A stretch of DNA of 64,000 nucleotides from Eudorina sp. 2006-703-Eu-15 (taxonomy: Eukaryota; Chlorophyta; Chlorophyceae; Chlamydomonadales; Volvocaceae). Position 1 is the first letter of the stretch. Each line of letters begins with the position of its first letter. The DNA is taken from contig BDSI01000177.1 in NCBI GenBank assembly GCA_003117195.1, positions 124,001 to 188,000 of the forward strand. Reading direction: 5' to 3'. The position numbers were made by a program, and so were the translations under genes. Below, piece after piece: positions 1-12,300 of this stretch. The notes beneath the pieces are model-generated. The model did no database searches. It was not told where the DNA came from and worked only from the letters and a program-made list of their open reading frames with translations.

Positions 1-40
1 CCTACCAATTTCCTATACCCCATCCTCCCCTACCTGGTAG

Positions 41-3000
41 GTTTGAGAAGCGCTTCCCCGACCGGACCTTTGACGTGGGCATTGCGGAGCAACACGCCGT
101 GACCTTCGCGGCGGGTCTGGCCTGCGAGGGGCTGGTGCCCTTCTGCACCATCTACTCGACCTTCATGCAGCGGGGATACGACCAGATCGTGCATGACGTG
201 TCGCTGCAGAAGCTGCCGGGTGGGTCTTGACTCTTGAAGGGGGGGTGGTGGGGCGGGTCGGGGTCGGGGGCCGGGGCCGGGCGGGCGGGGGTTGAGTGGG
301 CAGGGCCCGGGGGTACGTTTGGTAGAGGGGGAGAGGGGAGTTGGGGTGGTGCAAAAGAGGAGAAAGGGGAGAAAGGACAAGGGAGGGGGAGGGGTCAAGA
401 GATGCCGTTCGTTCCCTCGTGCGCCGAACTGGGGCTGGGGCTGGGACCGCTACCAGTCGCCGGAGCTGGGGGCCAGCGCTGGGGGCCAGTGGCCATGAGG
501 GTTTGAAACATGTCGGGGGGTGGCGGGAGGCGGGCGGCAGGCCGTCCAGGAGGTTGGGTTGGGGAACTGGAGGACCCATGGGTCCGTCTCTCTCTCTCTC
601 TCTCGTGGCCTCTGGGTCGTGTGGCAATCACATACCACCACCCGACTGTCCGACTGTGACCCTCTGCTTTGTCCTCCACACATGGGGCCCTGCTTGCTGC
701 TGGATCCGTAGTGCCTTTGTACTGCGATCGATCCTCTACCTGCCAACCACGAACCACTGCCAACGTTGGACCTCCCAACTGTTGGACCCCTGGCCCCCCC
801 CCCCGATCGATACGTACTGTATTAATTTTCTCCGGTCGAACCGTCGCTCTGGCAGCAGCGCAGTTTGGAATTGTCTACCAATTTCCTATATACACCCCCC
901 CTCCCCCGCAGTCCGCTTCGTCATGGACCGCGCCGGCCTGGTGGGCGCTGACGGCGCCACCCACTGCGGCGCCTTCGACGTGACCTTCATGGCCTCGCTG
1001 CCGCACATGATTACGATGGCGCCCTCGAACGAGGCGGAGCTGATCAACATGGTGGCCACCTGCGCCGCCATTGACGACGCGCCCTCGTGCTTCCGCTTCC
1101 CCCGCGGCAACGGCCTGGGCCTGGACCTGGCGCAGTACGGCATTACGAAGGACCTTAAGGGCGTGCCGCTCGAGGTGGGCAGCGGGAGGAGGGAGGCGGC
1201 GGGAAGGGGGTTGGGGTGGGGAGAGGGGTTGAAATGAACCGAAATGGGTTGCGACGGGGGAGCAGAAACTAAGTGAGCTCTGAGTGCCAGAGCAAAGGTG
1301 CCTTGGTTGGATATTGTACCAGGACCGTGGATGCGATTGGATCACCAGCGGTGGTGACGTTGTAGGGCGAGGGGGGAACGGGGGGATGATAGGAGCGAGG
1401 GGGACGGGGCGGGACCGCGGGGCTACCGGGGTTACCATCAGGCGGCGGCGCTCACAACTGGTGTGTAAAAGGAAAATGTTGCGTGTGTGTGTGTGTCTTA
1501 AGCAGCCAGAACAGGGGTGTGTGTGTAGTGTGTAGTTCGCGAAAACCCGGGGGGGCCCGATGGGCATCCCCCCCCACACACACACACATCGTACCATTTC
1601 AACCCTGGAGTGTTCGAACACGGACGGTGGTGTGCGACGGACGTTTGTCAAACCCTTAACAGGCGGACATTTTGAACACCCGGGTGCGCAACCGCGTGGT
1701 TTGTGTCCGTGTCCGTGTTCGTGTGTGTGCACACAGGTGGGCAAGGGTGTGGTGCGGCGCCAGGGCAAGGACGTGTGCCTGGTGGCGTACGGCAGCAGCG
1801 TCAACGAGGCGCTGGCGGCGGCGGAGATGTTGGAGCGCGACGGCGTGTCAGCCACCGTGATTGACGCGCGCTTCTGCAAGCCGCTGGACACCGTCCTGCT
1901 CCGCACGGTGAGGAAGTGGAGGCGTGGGCCGGGGGTGATGTGTGTGTTTGGGCGGGGAAGGCTGGAGTTGAACTGTGTTGGGGGGGGGCCTGGGGCGGTT
2001 CGGGGCCGTTGTCGTTGGCCGTTGGGGGTTGCTTGCATGTCGTCCCGCCGTTGTGGGCCACAGGGCCAGGGGGGTTTGTGGTAAGGTGGTGGCCACCTTG
2101 GAGCTGCGAGTACCGGAGCGGGGCGAGTCTGGACGGTTGCAGCTGGCGGTTGGTCCCTCCCAGCGGGCTGGATGTCACCCTCTTGTCCGTCGGCCCAGCC
2201 ACCCTACACCCTCCACACCTCGGTCATGGCTCGCGTGTGTATCGTTCGTTGGGCCCCCTGGGGACGGGCCAGGGTCATTTTGGACATGTTGTTCCCTTGG
2301 TCCTCAACACCACCCCTCCTCGCCTCTTCGCCGCGCCTCCCTCCCTCAATTTTATCTGTCTACCGTTTTTTCCGACCTATGCTCCCTCGCCCCCTGCCTC
2401 GCTCCCCTGCATCCCACCCCCTGCCTCCCACCCCCTGCCTCGCCCCTCCCCCTCCCCCCAATAGGCAGCCCGGGAGCACCCGGTGATGATCACGGTGGAG
2501 GAGGGCTCCATCGGGGGCTTTGCGGCGCATGTGATGCAGTTCCTGGCGCTGGAGGGTGAGGAGGGCCCTGGAGGGGGGCTGGAAGAGGGAGGGGGGGCCG
2601 GAGGGCCCTGGGGTGCCGAGGAAGCAGCGATGTCTTAACGTGATCTCAGGGGTCGGAACTTGAAGTGGTGGTGGTGGTGGTAGTTCACCCTCGGATTGCT
2701 CGGCGGAGGCCGCCTCCAGGCAGCCCACCTGCGCGACGTGCAAAGCCCATCCAGCGCCTCTCCCCTTGTGCCCGCCGCCACGGGTACGCCCGGGTCCGCG
2801 TGTCCTTTCCTTTCTCGCGCCTTGGTCCCGCCGCCGCGTACCCCTCTTGTGACCCCCCCCCACCCACCCCCCCCCGCCCCCCCTTCCTTCAGGCCTGCTG
2901 GACGGCGGCCTCAAGTTCCGCCCCATGACCCTGCCCGACCGCTTCATCGAGCACGGCGACTACCGCGACCAGCTGGCCATGGCGGGTCTCACGGCGCAGC

Positions 3001-3077
3001 ACATCGCCTCCACCGCCCTCACCACGCTGGGCCGGGCCAAGGACGCCGCCAAGTTTTCGCTGTCGGCCCTCGCGTGA
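41..3077 (+). CDS. DXS: 1-deoxy-D-xylulose-5-phosphate synthase, 3' part (5 exons)
   Basis: DXS condenses pyruvate and glyceraldehyde-3-phosphate to DXP using thiamine diphosphate, the first step of the plastid MEP isoprenoid pathway. Five exons are visible: 41-219, 912-1174, 1737-1907, 2465-2555 and 2893-3077. All have GT-AG borders and consistent phases, giving the last 295 residues and a TGA stop. The 5' half, including the transit peptide and N-terminal thiamine-binding domain, lies before the window. Seen motifs: [17 protein letters not shown] with the catalytic thiamine-activating Glu, [21 protein letters not shown] with the active-site His, FRFPRGNG, and the C-terminal transketolase domain with [15 protein letters not shown] and [14 protein letters not shown]. 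The first base of exon 41-219 completes a split codon from the previous exon. I am confident of the family and the exon chain. Confidence 0.97.
833..897 (+). repeat. Dispersed intronic repeat, copy in DXS intron
   Basis: The stretch contains CTGGCAGCAGCGCAGTTTGG followed by CTACCAATTTCCTATA, just upstream of the acceptor of the exon starting at 912. Near-identical words recur at 1-21 (end of the preceding DXS intron) and in AMT introns at 51311-51408 and 52425-52480, always in the same orientation as the gene. It looks like a small dispersed element or a shared intron 3' end. I do not know its identity. Confidence 0.7.
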
Positions 3078-6000
3078 GAGCTCTCTCTGTATCTCTGCTG
3101 GAGGCGAGAGAGGCCGATGTCCGTGGGCAGGGTAGACACAAACCGTCGTCATGTTGGGAGGGGTGGGGTGGGACCTAGGGTTTCGATGGGGATGGTGGTG
3201 CGCAGCGGTGGCAGTGGCGGTGCCTCCCGGGGGAGCTGCTGCCGGCCGGGTTGGGTCGGGTCGGGTCGGGTGCACGAGCGTTGGCACTGCGGCTGCTGAC
3301 CCCATCCGTCCTCTCCGTCCCCATGCGGCCGTAACGACGACGCGTAGGGCATGGGTGTGTGGGTGGGTGGGTGGGCAGGTGGGCCATATTCACATCTGGG
3401 GCCCTTGGTAGGAGGGGCCTAGGCAGGAGGGATGAATGTTTGGGCGAAAGGGCGCCGTTGCAGAGGAGATGCTGCTGAGCAGACGCACCCGCTGTTGCTG
3501 CCTCTTCCGGCGTCTTGTCACTGAGACACGTGGAGGAGCTCCAGGCCCTATGGTTGGGGCGGCTTGTAGGGGAGGTGCATTGAGTGCCTGAGGCCGAGGC
3601 TGTTGGTGGTCATGGTGTTGCTGTAAAGAGATGGGGACGGGGGCCGCCAGACGGCCCTGGTTGACCCTTTGGATGGAGGGTGATGAAATGATGATGACGG
3701 TGGGGGGGGGGTGTGCGGGTGCCCGGTGCCTGGTTCCGCAATATCCCCCCTTTGCCGCAGCTCCTTGAGGAGGTCATTCTGGACCTTGCCCCCCGTGTGG
3801 CGGGTCGGTTGGATCAGGAAGAGGGTGCTGAAGTTATGGCGCGCCGCGCAGCTTGGATGGATGGGTTGAGAGGGAGGGGGCGGGGTGCGAAGCGGGGGGG
3901 GAGGCGGGGAAGAATACCAAACGAGGCAGAGCATCAAGCGGAGCGGTAGATGTCGCCAACCGCCCTCTTGCCTGGCTCGCATACATCTGTGGGCGCGAAG
4001 CGACGATCATGTATGTTTAATTACGCGTGTGTGTAATGCGCGTTTGTGTCATGTGTGTAGATGTGTTTGTGCCCCCGCTGAGGCAACCAGGCTAAGTTCC
4101 ATCCAGAGGCATGAAGGGACGGAGGGTCTCCCCCCCTTCCAGAAAGATCCGTCGGGGCGCCAGTCGTGTCGACTGGTGCCGATCCGGTAAAAAACACCGT
4201 ACGGTCGTACAGAGCAGCCGTACAGTGTAAGACGTGGTCCCGTATGTATGTATTGCCTTGTTGCGTTATTAGGCCTGTTGTGTTTTTGCCGTGTCCCCAC
4301 GGCACCGGCCGGGGGCAGGGGGCACCGTGGCCGCCTCTTGAGCTGCCGGTCGGTCGGTGTGACGGGAGGGGGATGGGCTTTAGGGGGATGGTCTTGACCT
4401 TGACGACTGGGTGGCTGTTGCGGAATCGCGCGAACGGAGGGTGTGGACGGTGCGCGAAAGAGGCCCCCAGTGAAACGGCTTTGATTTTCTCTTGAGGGAG
4501 CGGGGGAGGGGGAGTTCAGGCCTCGATGAATGAAAGTTGCTCCCGCGTTGCCGTGTCTGTCCCGCCACGCGTGAGCGCACCGCAGTTGGTGGTGGTTGTT
4601 GAGGGGTGGGGTGGATTGAAGGAGGGATTCAACATCCTGACAGGCATCCCGGTGGGACGCCACGGATGAGGGCGTGCGCGCATGGTGTGAGCAATCTTAC
4701 CTGATAATGTATCCAGAGCCGCAGCGGCGTATGGGCTGCTGCTGCCTGGGTGGCGAGCGCGGCGCCCTGGCTCGAGTGAAGCCTAGTGAGGTGGCGGTGG
4801 TCAGGGTGGTGGTGGGGATGGGGAGGGATTTTGGGGGAGTCGAGGACTCGGGGAGGCGAGACGTCCAGTCCCCCTCCCCCAACAGGAGCAGGAGCGCACA
4901 CACCCTCGCATGTCCTCACTGGCCCGCTCACACAGACGAACAACCTTGTGTGCGTGTGTGTGTGTGTGCGTGTAGTAATCACTTCTCCTTGTCGGCGCAC
5001 ACGGATGCACACACACGGATGCACATGGTCACGTCCGTTGGCCGATGTGAAGAATAACAACTGTGTCTGGGCGTTGGTCGCGGATGGAGGAGAGGCGCGG
5101 CGCTGGGCTGGACTGCGCTGGGCTCCGTTGTAACACAAACACAACCCAACCGAGCGGTCGTTGTTCCCAGACGCGGCGCTCTGCGTATGCTGGGATTACG
5201 GTAAGACGTTTTCCTGAACGAGGAAGAGTGCATGGGGCATGGTGGTGTTGGGTCGTGACCGCCAGCATGACCGAACAGGCAGGCAGGGGGGCATGTGCAG
5301 TGCCATTCAGGACGTCAGCCATGTTGATGGAGTCCGAACTCCGCAGATGCCGACAGCACACGTGGAAATCAACACCAGTCAACTCCACCCCGGCCGATGA
5401 CTGCACAATTTTAAGGATCGCCTCTGTGCAGGCGCAAGGACTGAAGTTGGGTCGCGTCGGGCTGTGGGATTCGCCGGCAACTTTGGCCGCAGCGGCACTG
5501 CAGTGCTGAGCAAAACGACTCCTGGCGCACATGCCCGCGCATGTGGCCGTGATCTGGTGCACTCCGTGAAACACCTCTTGCAGCGGAGAGCCCTACGAAC
5601 TCGAAGAACTGCGCGGCGCGCATCATCAATGTGATCTGCGGTGCTCGAGGGGGTACGAATCGAACCACGCTGTGCGGCAGCCGGCGACGATTTCCTGTCG
5701 TCACTGCCTGGCCGGTGAATTCGCCGACAGTTCATTCCCCAGGTAGCAGGGGCAGAGACTGAGGGGAGGAGCGGCGGGAGGCGGGGATGCGTGCGGGAGA
5801 GGGGATAACGACGCTTTGAGTACTCAAGCTGCATGAGGTGGGAGAAATATGGAGTCCCTGCCAAAGGGCTGCGGCTATTGGGTCCGGGCCAGGGCCCCGG
5901 GAGAGAGCCGCCCTCCTCCGACATCCTGCTTGCATGGGGCGATTGTCGGGACCGCACGCAAGGCCACCGCAATGGGTCGGGACTGCGCCTGTCGGCGGTG

Positions 6001-6389
6001 CTCTGGCTAATGGGTTTCTTGGCGTTTTGGATTTGGTTGGTCACCAGGCCATCCGCATTGAGAGAACCCCGCCAAGAGACCACCGCCAAGAGACCCCCTT
6101 CGGACTGCAATCTGGATTGCAGAAGTAAGCGGGAGGAATGGACTCAGCCTGAAGCAGAGGCGCGCTCGGTTTCATTTGACTGGAACACCTGAAGAACGTT
6201 TTCCCTGTAGCATTGATCATACCTGGAAAGGTTGGAATAGTTACGACAATACGCCGTACACATGAAATTTTAGTGATGCTTTCCTTTTGCATGTTGCTTC
6301 ATTTCTTATCTATTGTTCGACGCCTTGTCGTTGTTTGAGTTAGAGTTGGAAACCAGTAGGATAGGAATTACACGTGGACGAGGAACAAT
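3078..6389. other. DXS 3' UTR and DXS-UNC119 intergenic region
   Basis: I see no convincing exons here. The first part should be the DXS 3' UTR: TGTAA polyadenylation signals of the volvocine type occur at 4032-4036, 4226-4230 and 5129-5133. TG/AC runs occur near 4950-4975. Open frames on both strands, up to about 240 codons, have no recognisable domain and no splice logic. The last few hundred bases before 6390 should hold the UNC119 promoter, but no clear TATA box is visible. Confidence 0.6.
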
Positions 6390-7469
6390 ATGTCGAACAT
6401 CACCCCGGAAGCGGTGTTGGCGTTCGACAAACCTACGAAAGGTGAGCTATACTTGAAAATCGCTGCCAGGAATCATGGAAAGGCCAGCTTTAGCTTAACC
6501 GACATGGCCCTTTCTCGCAAGGGTACCTGTGCCCGCTGAGCGCTAATACTTACGGGATAGAGTTCCTCAAGTTCGAGATTAAGGATTACGATACCAACCG
6601 GGTGGTTTACCAGGTAGGTCCTCGCCGCTTGGGCGTGTTGGAGCCTCCAGACATTTTACCTTGAGAGCGGGAGCAGGTCGCCCGCGAGCCGGACCCGGAG
6701 CCTCTGCCGGACACGCTTGACCCCGGTAAGACCGTCTGGACAATTGGGGCGAAGTTCTGCGTCTTCTCTGACTCACAGACGCGTTGGCGCAGAGGTGGAG
6801 AACCTGATCCGCAGCGTGAAGTACACGTTCCCCGCGAACTTCCTCAAGTTCAAGACCGTCCGGACGCTGTAGGTTCAATGGTTAAAGGCACGTACCGGCG
6901 CACTGTCGGCTGACTGTGTGAGGGCCATGTGCAGGCTCGAGTTTTGCGTTGGGCCACAGCCAGTGGGCAATCTCCGCATGATTGAGCGGCATTTTTTCAA
7001 GGTATGTGATGTGTTAATCCTAACGCTGTTAGGCAGGCCTGAACATGTCTGCGCTTGCCACAGGACAAACTGGTGCGTTCCTACGATTTCGAGTTTGGCT
7101 TCTGCATTCCCAACAGCACGAACTCGTGGGAGGCGATCTACGATGTACCTGAGCACTCGACGTCGATGGTGAACGACTACGTGAGTACCGTGCATCCCAA
7201 CAGCCGCAGCCGAGCATTGGAGTGGCCATTTCACCCCCGGGTCTCGCCTTCGCAGGTCACCCACCCGTTCGCACACAAGTCGGACAGCTTCTACTTTGTT
7301 GACAACAAGCTGATCATGCACAACAAGGTGCGGTGACTAAGTGCTGCGAAACCCATGCGGGGAGAGTTGACGGTCCGCAATGTGCATGTGGGTTCAACGT
7401 CCTCCGACGCTTCGCCCGCGACCCTACTTGTCATCCCGTCAGGCGGAGTACCAGTACGTTCGAGATTAA
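6390..7469 (+). CDS. UNC119: UNC119 / PDE6D-type lipid-binding trafficking protein (8 exons)
   Basis: UNC119 proteins bind N-terminal myristoyl groups of cargo in a beta-sandwich pocket and release it in cilia through ARL3-GTP. Exons are 6390-6441, 6522-6613, 6677-6725, 6793-6868, 6935-7001, 7064-7180, 7256-7327 and 7443-7469. Phases match throughout and give 183 residues. Recognisable family blocks in order: YLCPLSANTYGIEFLKFEIKD near the N-terminus, GPQPVGNLRMIERHFF, YDFEFGFCIPNSTNSWE, and HPFAHKSDSFYFVDNKLIMH ending with AEYQY. It has the core beta-sandwich but lacks the long N-terminal extension of vertebrate UNC119. The start ATG lies 17 codons before the first splice site and the reading frame is fixed by downstream homology. 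Its presence fits a flagellated alga. Confidence 0.95.
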
Positions 7470-7506
7470 GCTATCAGGCACATGCGGCTGCGGAGGGCAG
7501 TGGAAT

Positions 7507-7588
7507 GCAGGAGCTGCAGGCGCAGGAGCTGCAGGCGCAGGAGTTGCAGGCGCAGGAGCTGCAGGCGCAGGAGCTGCAGGCGCAAGCA
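7507..7588 (+). repeat. 15-bp minisatellite in UNC119 3' UTR
   Basis: About five and a half tandem copies of GCAGGAGCTGCAGGC begin 38 bases after the UNC119 stop codon. The unit is a multiple of three and stays open in several frames, which creates spurious open reading frames on both strands. Confidence 0.9.
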
Positions 7589-8581
7589 TGGAGACAATGA
7601 CGGGCAGGGGCGGATGGCTTCGCGGTTGACGGCCCTAGCCGGTGGATTTGACATGGGGGTTGCCATCCGGTGTCATCCGGTGTCGGTTGGCGACCATGAT
7701 GCCGTTTGGTCACTTCAAGCGTTCAACGGTGTTCGCCTTTCCTTGCGTAAGCGCTGGTTTCAGACTCTCACCTCTGCGAGCGTTGCACCCCGCGGGTCCC
7801 GTTGCATCCGGAACGCCGGGATGCCATGGTTCATGCCACTGCGCAACGTGGTGATGACCTTGTCCCCGGCAAGGCGCTAGCGTCGAGGCTTTGAAGCGTG
7901 GTTGCGTTTGGGACGGCAGCCGTGCGTTGTGCTGGACCTTGATGTATAGAAACCGCACACGTCGCCCGTCAAGAGGCCCATGGCTGGCAGCGGTGGCGGC
8001 CCCATCTGGTTCGCGCCGCGGCGTGCGATGTCTGCGCGCGATCCTGCACATGTGCGCTTCGTAGCTCGCGTGTGTGTGTGTACTAGAAAACTGAGCCCCT
8101 GTGTGTGTATGTGTTCGTCTTCTCGTCGGCTTGGCTGCAAGATTTGTGCGAAATCGCGCAAAGACCAGACACCTGGAGGCTGTGTGCGGCGGTCTCAACT
8201 TGAACTCTGCCGGGTGTGTTCGAGTGTGTAGCAGGCGGTGTGTGGACATATGGCGCTTGGGTCTCCCTCGAACTGGGTCTATCAGGTGGCCAACCGGTGG
8301 GTTGTGAGCGCGGGAGGAGCATTTGGGTTGGTCTGGGTCGCATCGCAGGGGTTCACACATGGGGTCCTTTCGATTTGGGTTTCGAGTTTCGATGCCGCCG
8401 CGTTACCTGCCAAGCCGGGTCGGGACCTTCACACCGCAGCGCAGATGTCGCTGCCGGGTTGCGTCCCTCGCTGCGAGGCGCAAGCCGCTCGTCCTGATAC
8501 TGCTTGGTCGCCGTACATATTTTACTTATGATGTCGTACAGCAGTTTGGTGTCGGACGGGGGTCATGGGGTGCGCCATGCT

Positions 8582-8586
8582 TGTAA
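8582..8586 (+). terminator. Polyadenylation signal TGTAA (UNC119)
   Basis: TGTAA is the usual poly(A) signal of volvocine algae. This copy lies about 1.1 kb after the UNC119 stop and about 30 bases from the oppositely oriented signal at 8613-8617. Confidence 0.45.
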
Positions 8587-8612
8587 CACGGCTTCTGGCT
8601 TGTGATAGAAAT

Positions 8613-8617
8613 TTACA
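8613..8617 (-). terminator. Polyadenylation signal TGTAA (minus-strand gene 9341-13996)
   Basis: On the minus strand this reads TGTAA, about 725 bases downstream of the stop codon at 9341-9343. It is the first such signal found below that stop. Confidence 0.4.
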
Positions 8618-9340
8618 GAAGCCGTTTCATCGTTCTGCATGTAAGCCTGCAGGGTTCGATTAACGACTCCGTCTGTGACATGGCCCGCAAGGGATCCCAA
8701 CGTGTCATCTGATCGGCGCGTCCACATCTACACGGACATTAACATTGAGACAAGAACCGGCCCCCGCATGTGCGCCTCGTGTGTACGATCACGCGATCAG
8801 CCCGCGTTGGTTCTTATTTGCCTGTACGTATTTGCCTGTACGTACTCGCGGAGCGCTGCAGCGCTAAGCCACGCTTCCCAGACTCCCCCACCCAGCTCCC
8901 AACCGAGTTGTTCCGCTCCCTCATGAGATTCGTGATGCCCACAAACGAAATCCTCCCGGTCCTGGCTTGGTTAACACCCTTACCCCAGCGGCCAGCCCAT
9001 CATCACTGAGCCAAAAGAGCGGTTTAAGAGATGATAAATATTCAAAATAACCGGATGTGCACGGATGCGATGAACGGAATGGCGCGGCCTGCACGCCGGG
9101 GTAAGTTGTGTCGTCGTCCGCCCGCCGGTATCGCCCCTTGCGCTCGCTGCCGCGCTGCGACATCGTCAATGCAAAGTCCGTCTTCGTGGTTTCGCGCGCC
9201 ATGACTCGGCCTGCCTCGGCCTGGGCTCCAGCTCTCTCTCTGGGGAACGTCAGACACCATCCGGCGTCACTCAGCTGGAGGCCTCACCCGGTCAGAGGCC
9301 TCCCGACATATGTTCGTCTGCGGGCCACGGCGAGGTCGGC

Positions 9341-12300
9341 TCATCCCCGTGCCTTGCCCAGCTTGGATTGGAGCGCTTGCAGCTCCTCCAGACTCAACGT
9401 CTCCAACTCGCGCTCCAGCACCTGAGAGAGTGAGAGAGAGAGAGAGGGAGGGAGGGAGAGGGAGGGAGGGAGAGGGAGGGAGGGAGAGGGAGACGTCCAC
9501 GCGGTCGGGGGGTCAATGCGCGCCATGCAGCGGCGAGGTGACGCCATCAAGCTATAGACCCGCCCCCGCAGAGTGACAGGTCCTCCGCCCCTAGGGCACC
9601 CATCCCCCTCCGGCGGCCGGTGACGTCCCCTCCCGCCTCCTGCATCCCCTCCCCTCCCCTCACCTCGGGTGTGGAGGCGGTGATGTCCTCCACCACCAGC
9701 ACCATGGGAGCTACCTGGCGGGCGACCCGGAGGGCGCCCGTCGCTGTACGGCAGTACGGCAGTACCCAGTGCGGTGTCGGCACGCCGGCGTGCACACAGC
9801 CGACGGGCAGACGGGCGGAGGACGGGGGGGGGGCCAGGCGGGGCGGCTGTTGAGGCGCGACAACAAGACACACCGGGAAGGGCTTGGCGTGCGGCTGCGG
9901 CTCTGGCCTGCGGCCCGTGCGGCGCAGTAAGTAACCGTATAGCGCAGTATCGCTCGGTCGCTGTACGATCGTGGCCGGAGCACGAGTGGCCACTGGGTGG
10001 AGAGGGCGTGTGCCACTACGGTCCTATGGTGGTGTGGCCCCCGTGTTCATATGCAAACCCCGGCGCCCAGCAGCAGCGGTCACAAGGAACTGGAGAGGGC
10101 ACAGCTCGCGGACAGAGGGTTGCGGCGCGTGGAAGCAAAGCGCCGTACAATCGTACGAATCGTGACACCTACGCGGTCGGCTGAATACGTCGATGCCGCT
10201 GGTGGGCGCCCGTGCCGCCGCCGTGTCGGGTCGGAGGTTCGACGCCACGATGTTGGCCCAGGCAGTGTCCAGCTCCGGATCCGGATCCAAGCTGTACATC
10301 GGCTGCAGCGGATTGCCGCTGCCGCCGCCGCCGGGAACGTCGGCGTCGCCGCTGTCGTTGCTGCCGAGCGCCGCCGCCGCCGCCGCGGCGGCCGCCAGCC
10401 CCTCCTCTCCGCCGGCAAGTTCCTCGTCCTCCGGGATACGCTCAAGCGGCAGCCTGCTGGTGCCCCAGGCGCTGACGGCCTGCCGCCGGCCGCTGGCGCT
10501 GCCGCCGCTGTCACCCCTGGAGCTCCCGCCGGCGCTGCCTGGTGCGCCGCCGCCGCCGCCGGCGCTACCGGGCGGCCCCCCTCTCGCGCTTGGGGCCCCG
10601 CCGCCGCCGCCGCCGCTGCTGCTGCCCGGCCTGGATGATCCGCTGCTGGTCGGCCGCGGCCACTTGTCGTCGTACACCGACGGGTCACGGACCCGCACGC
10701 TGACGGCGCCGCCGCTGAGGAGGCTGCCGCGCGTCGTCGCACGGGAGCTCGTACGGGAGCTGCCGTACGACGAGCCGGGCGGTAGGGTGCTGTAGTCCCA
10801 GAGCGGCGCGCCGTCAGCACCGACGCCGGCGCTGGTGGCGGGGCGGCGGGTGGCGCCTGTCGCCACGGCCCGTGCGCCCGCTTCCGTCGCCGCCGCCGCC
10901 GTCGCGGGTCGCGGCATCAACATGGCCGCCGCCTCGGGCCGCGCCGCCGCCAGCGCCGCCACCACGGCCCGGATCTCCTGCGCCGTCAGCTGCCGGGCGT
11001 CCTCTCCCTCGCCGCCCTTGCCGCCCCCGCCGGCGGCTCCACTCCGGCCGGCCTCCGCGGCCGCCGACGGCGGCAACGCCGCCGACCTGGCCCCTGATGC
11101 GGCAGTGGACGAGCCATTGCCGCCCCGGGAAGATGACGACGACGACGGCGGCGCGGCGCCTCTGTACGGCGGCGGCACCGCATGCGCCGCCTCCGTCGCG
11201 GGTCGCGGCACCCGCACGAGGAGCGCCGCCGTGGAATCCGTGGGCAGGCAGTGTGAGAGCGTGGTTGATGTCCCGGGGCGGGGGCCACCCTGGGTTCCGC
11301 CGGCGGAGGTCCAGGGCCTGAGGAGGGCGTCAGCTGCTGCGGCGCCGCCCGCCGACGGGGCACCCACTGCCGTACCAGGTACGACAGGTGATCCCGCACC
11401 CGAGCCCGCCGCCGACCCCGGCCCGGACCCGGCCTTGCCGTTCCCCAGCGGCACTGCGGCGGAGATCCCCGGCACGCCGCCGGTGGGTAACCGGATGGAG
11501 CCGGGCTTGTACGGCACAGTCATGTGGGGTACGACTGGAGGTCTGCGTGGCGCGGACGGGAAAAAGGGGGCCGATGGACAACGTGGACGGCCCATGGGGG
11601 GAGTGGATGGGCCCGTGGCGACCCAGATGGCAGCCTGGACTGGTCAGGATGACAGCAACAAGGCCTCCGGGGCAGGCGCGTGCAGGACCGTCCCACGGGA
11701 CCCGCCGCCACCGCCGCCGCCCTGCTGAAGTGGAGACACATGCACACACACGCACTTCCAGGCTCAGCAATGCCCCTCGTTTCTTGGCACGCATTCCTGC
11801 CTTGCCTGCGCAAGAACACGCACTCACATACACATGCAGCGCGCACGGACACGACTCCGTCTCGTTTCGTTTCGCTTCGTTTCGTTTCGGGAACCCTGCC
11901 CCAGCCACGCCCACCTCGCCGGACTTGCAGGTGACCCAGGGCTCGGTCCCGGTCCGCCGCCGCCGCCGCCGCCCTGCTGGGCCGTCGAGGGCCGCAGTGC
12001 CGCCCCCGCGCCCACCGCCGCCGGTGCCGCGCGTTTCATCACCAACAAGCCTCCTGGCGTCGGCGGAGGCTGCTGCTGCTGGTGCTGAGGTGACCCCATC
12101 AGCACGGCCAGGGCACCAGGGCTCAGCGCCGCCATTGTAGCCGGTGGCGGCGCAGGCAGCAGGTGCGGCGGCGCCGCCGGCCCCGCCGCCGCCGCCGCCG
12201 CCGTCACCCCCGCGTTGACCAGCGACGCCGTCATCCTCGCGCGCGAGCGCGGACTAAGCGGCCGTACAGTGGCGGCGCCGGTGGCGCCGCCGGCGCCGCT

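Larger units (their letters stand above)
7470..9340. other. Convergent 3' UTR region of UNC119 and the next gene
   Basis: No exons are seen. A forward TGTAA signal lies at 8582-8586 and a reverse-strand TGTAA (read as ttaca) at 8613-8617. The UNC119 3' UTR of about 1.1 kb and the 3' UTR of about 0.7 kb of the minus-strand gene ending at 9341 would therefore meet or overlap by a few tens of bases. TG-rich runs occur around 8070-8115. Confidence 0.55.

Noticed and set aside
5640..5680. GAATCGAACC, resembling a tRNA T-arm on the minus strand
   Set aside because: The flanking bases do not form a five-base T stem, and no D-arm, anticodon arm or acceptor stem can be folded around it.
5029..6110. 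Overlapping minus-strand frames of 181 and 243 codons downstream of DXS
   Set aside because: No conserved motif, mixed codon usage, and location in the DXS 3' region; treated as chance open frames.
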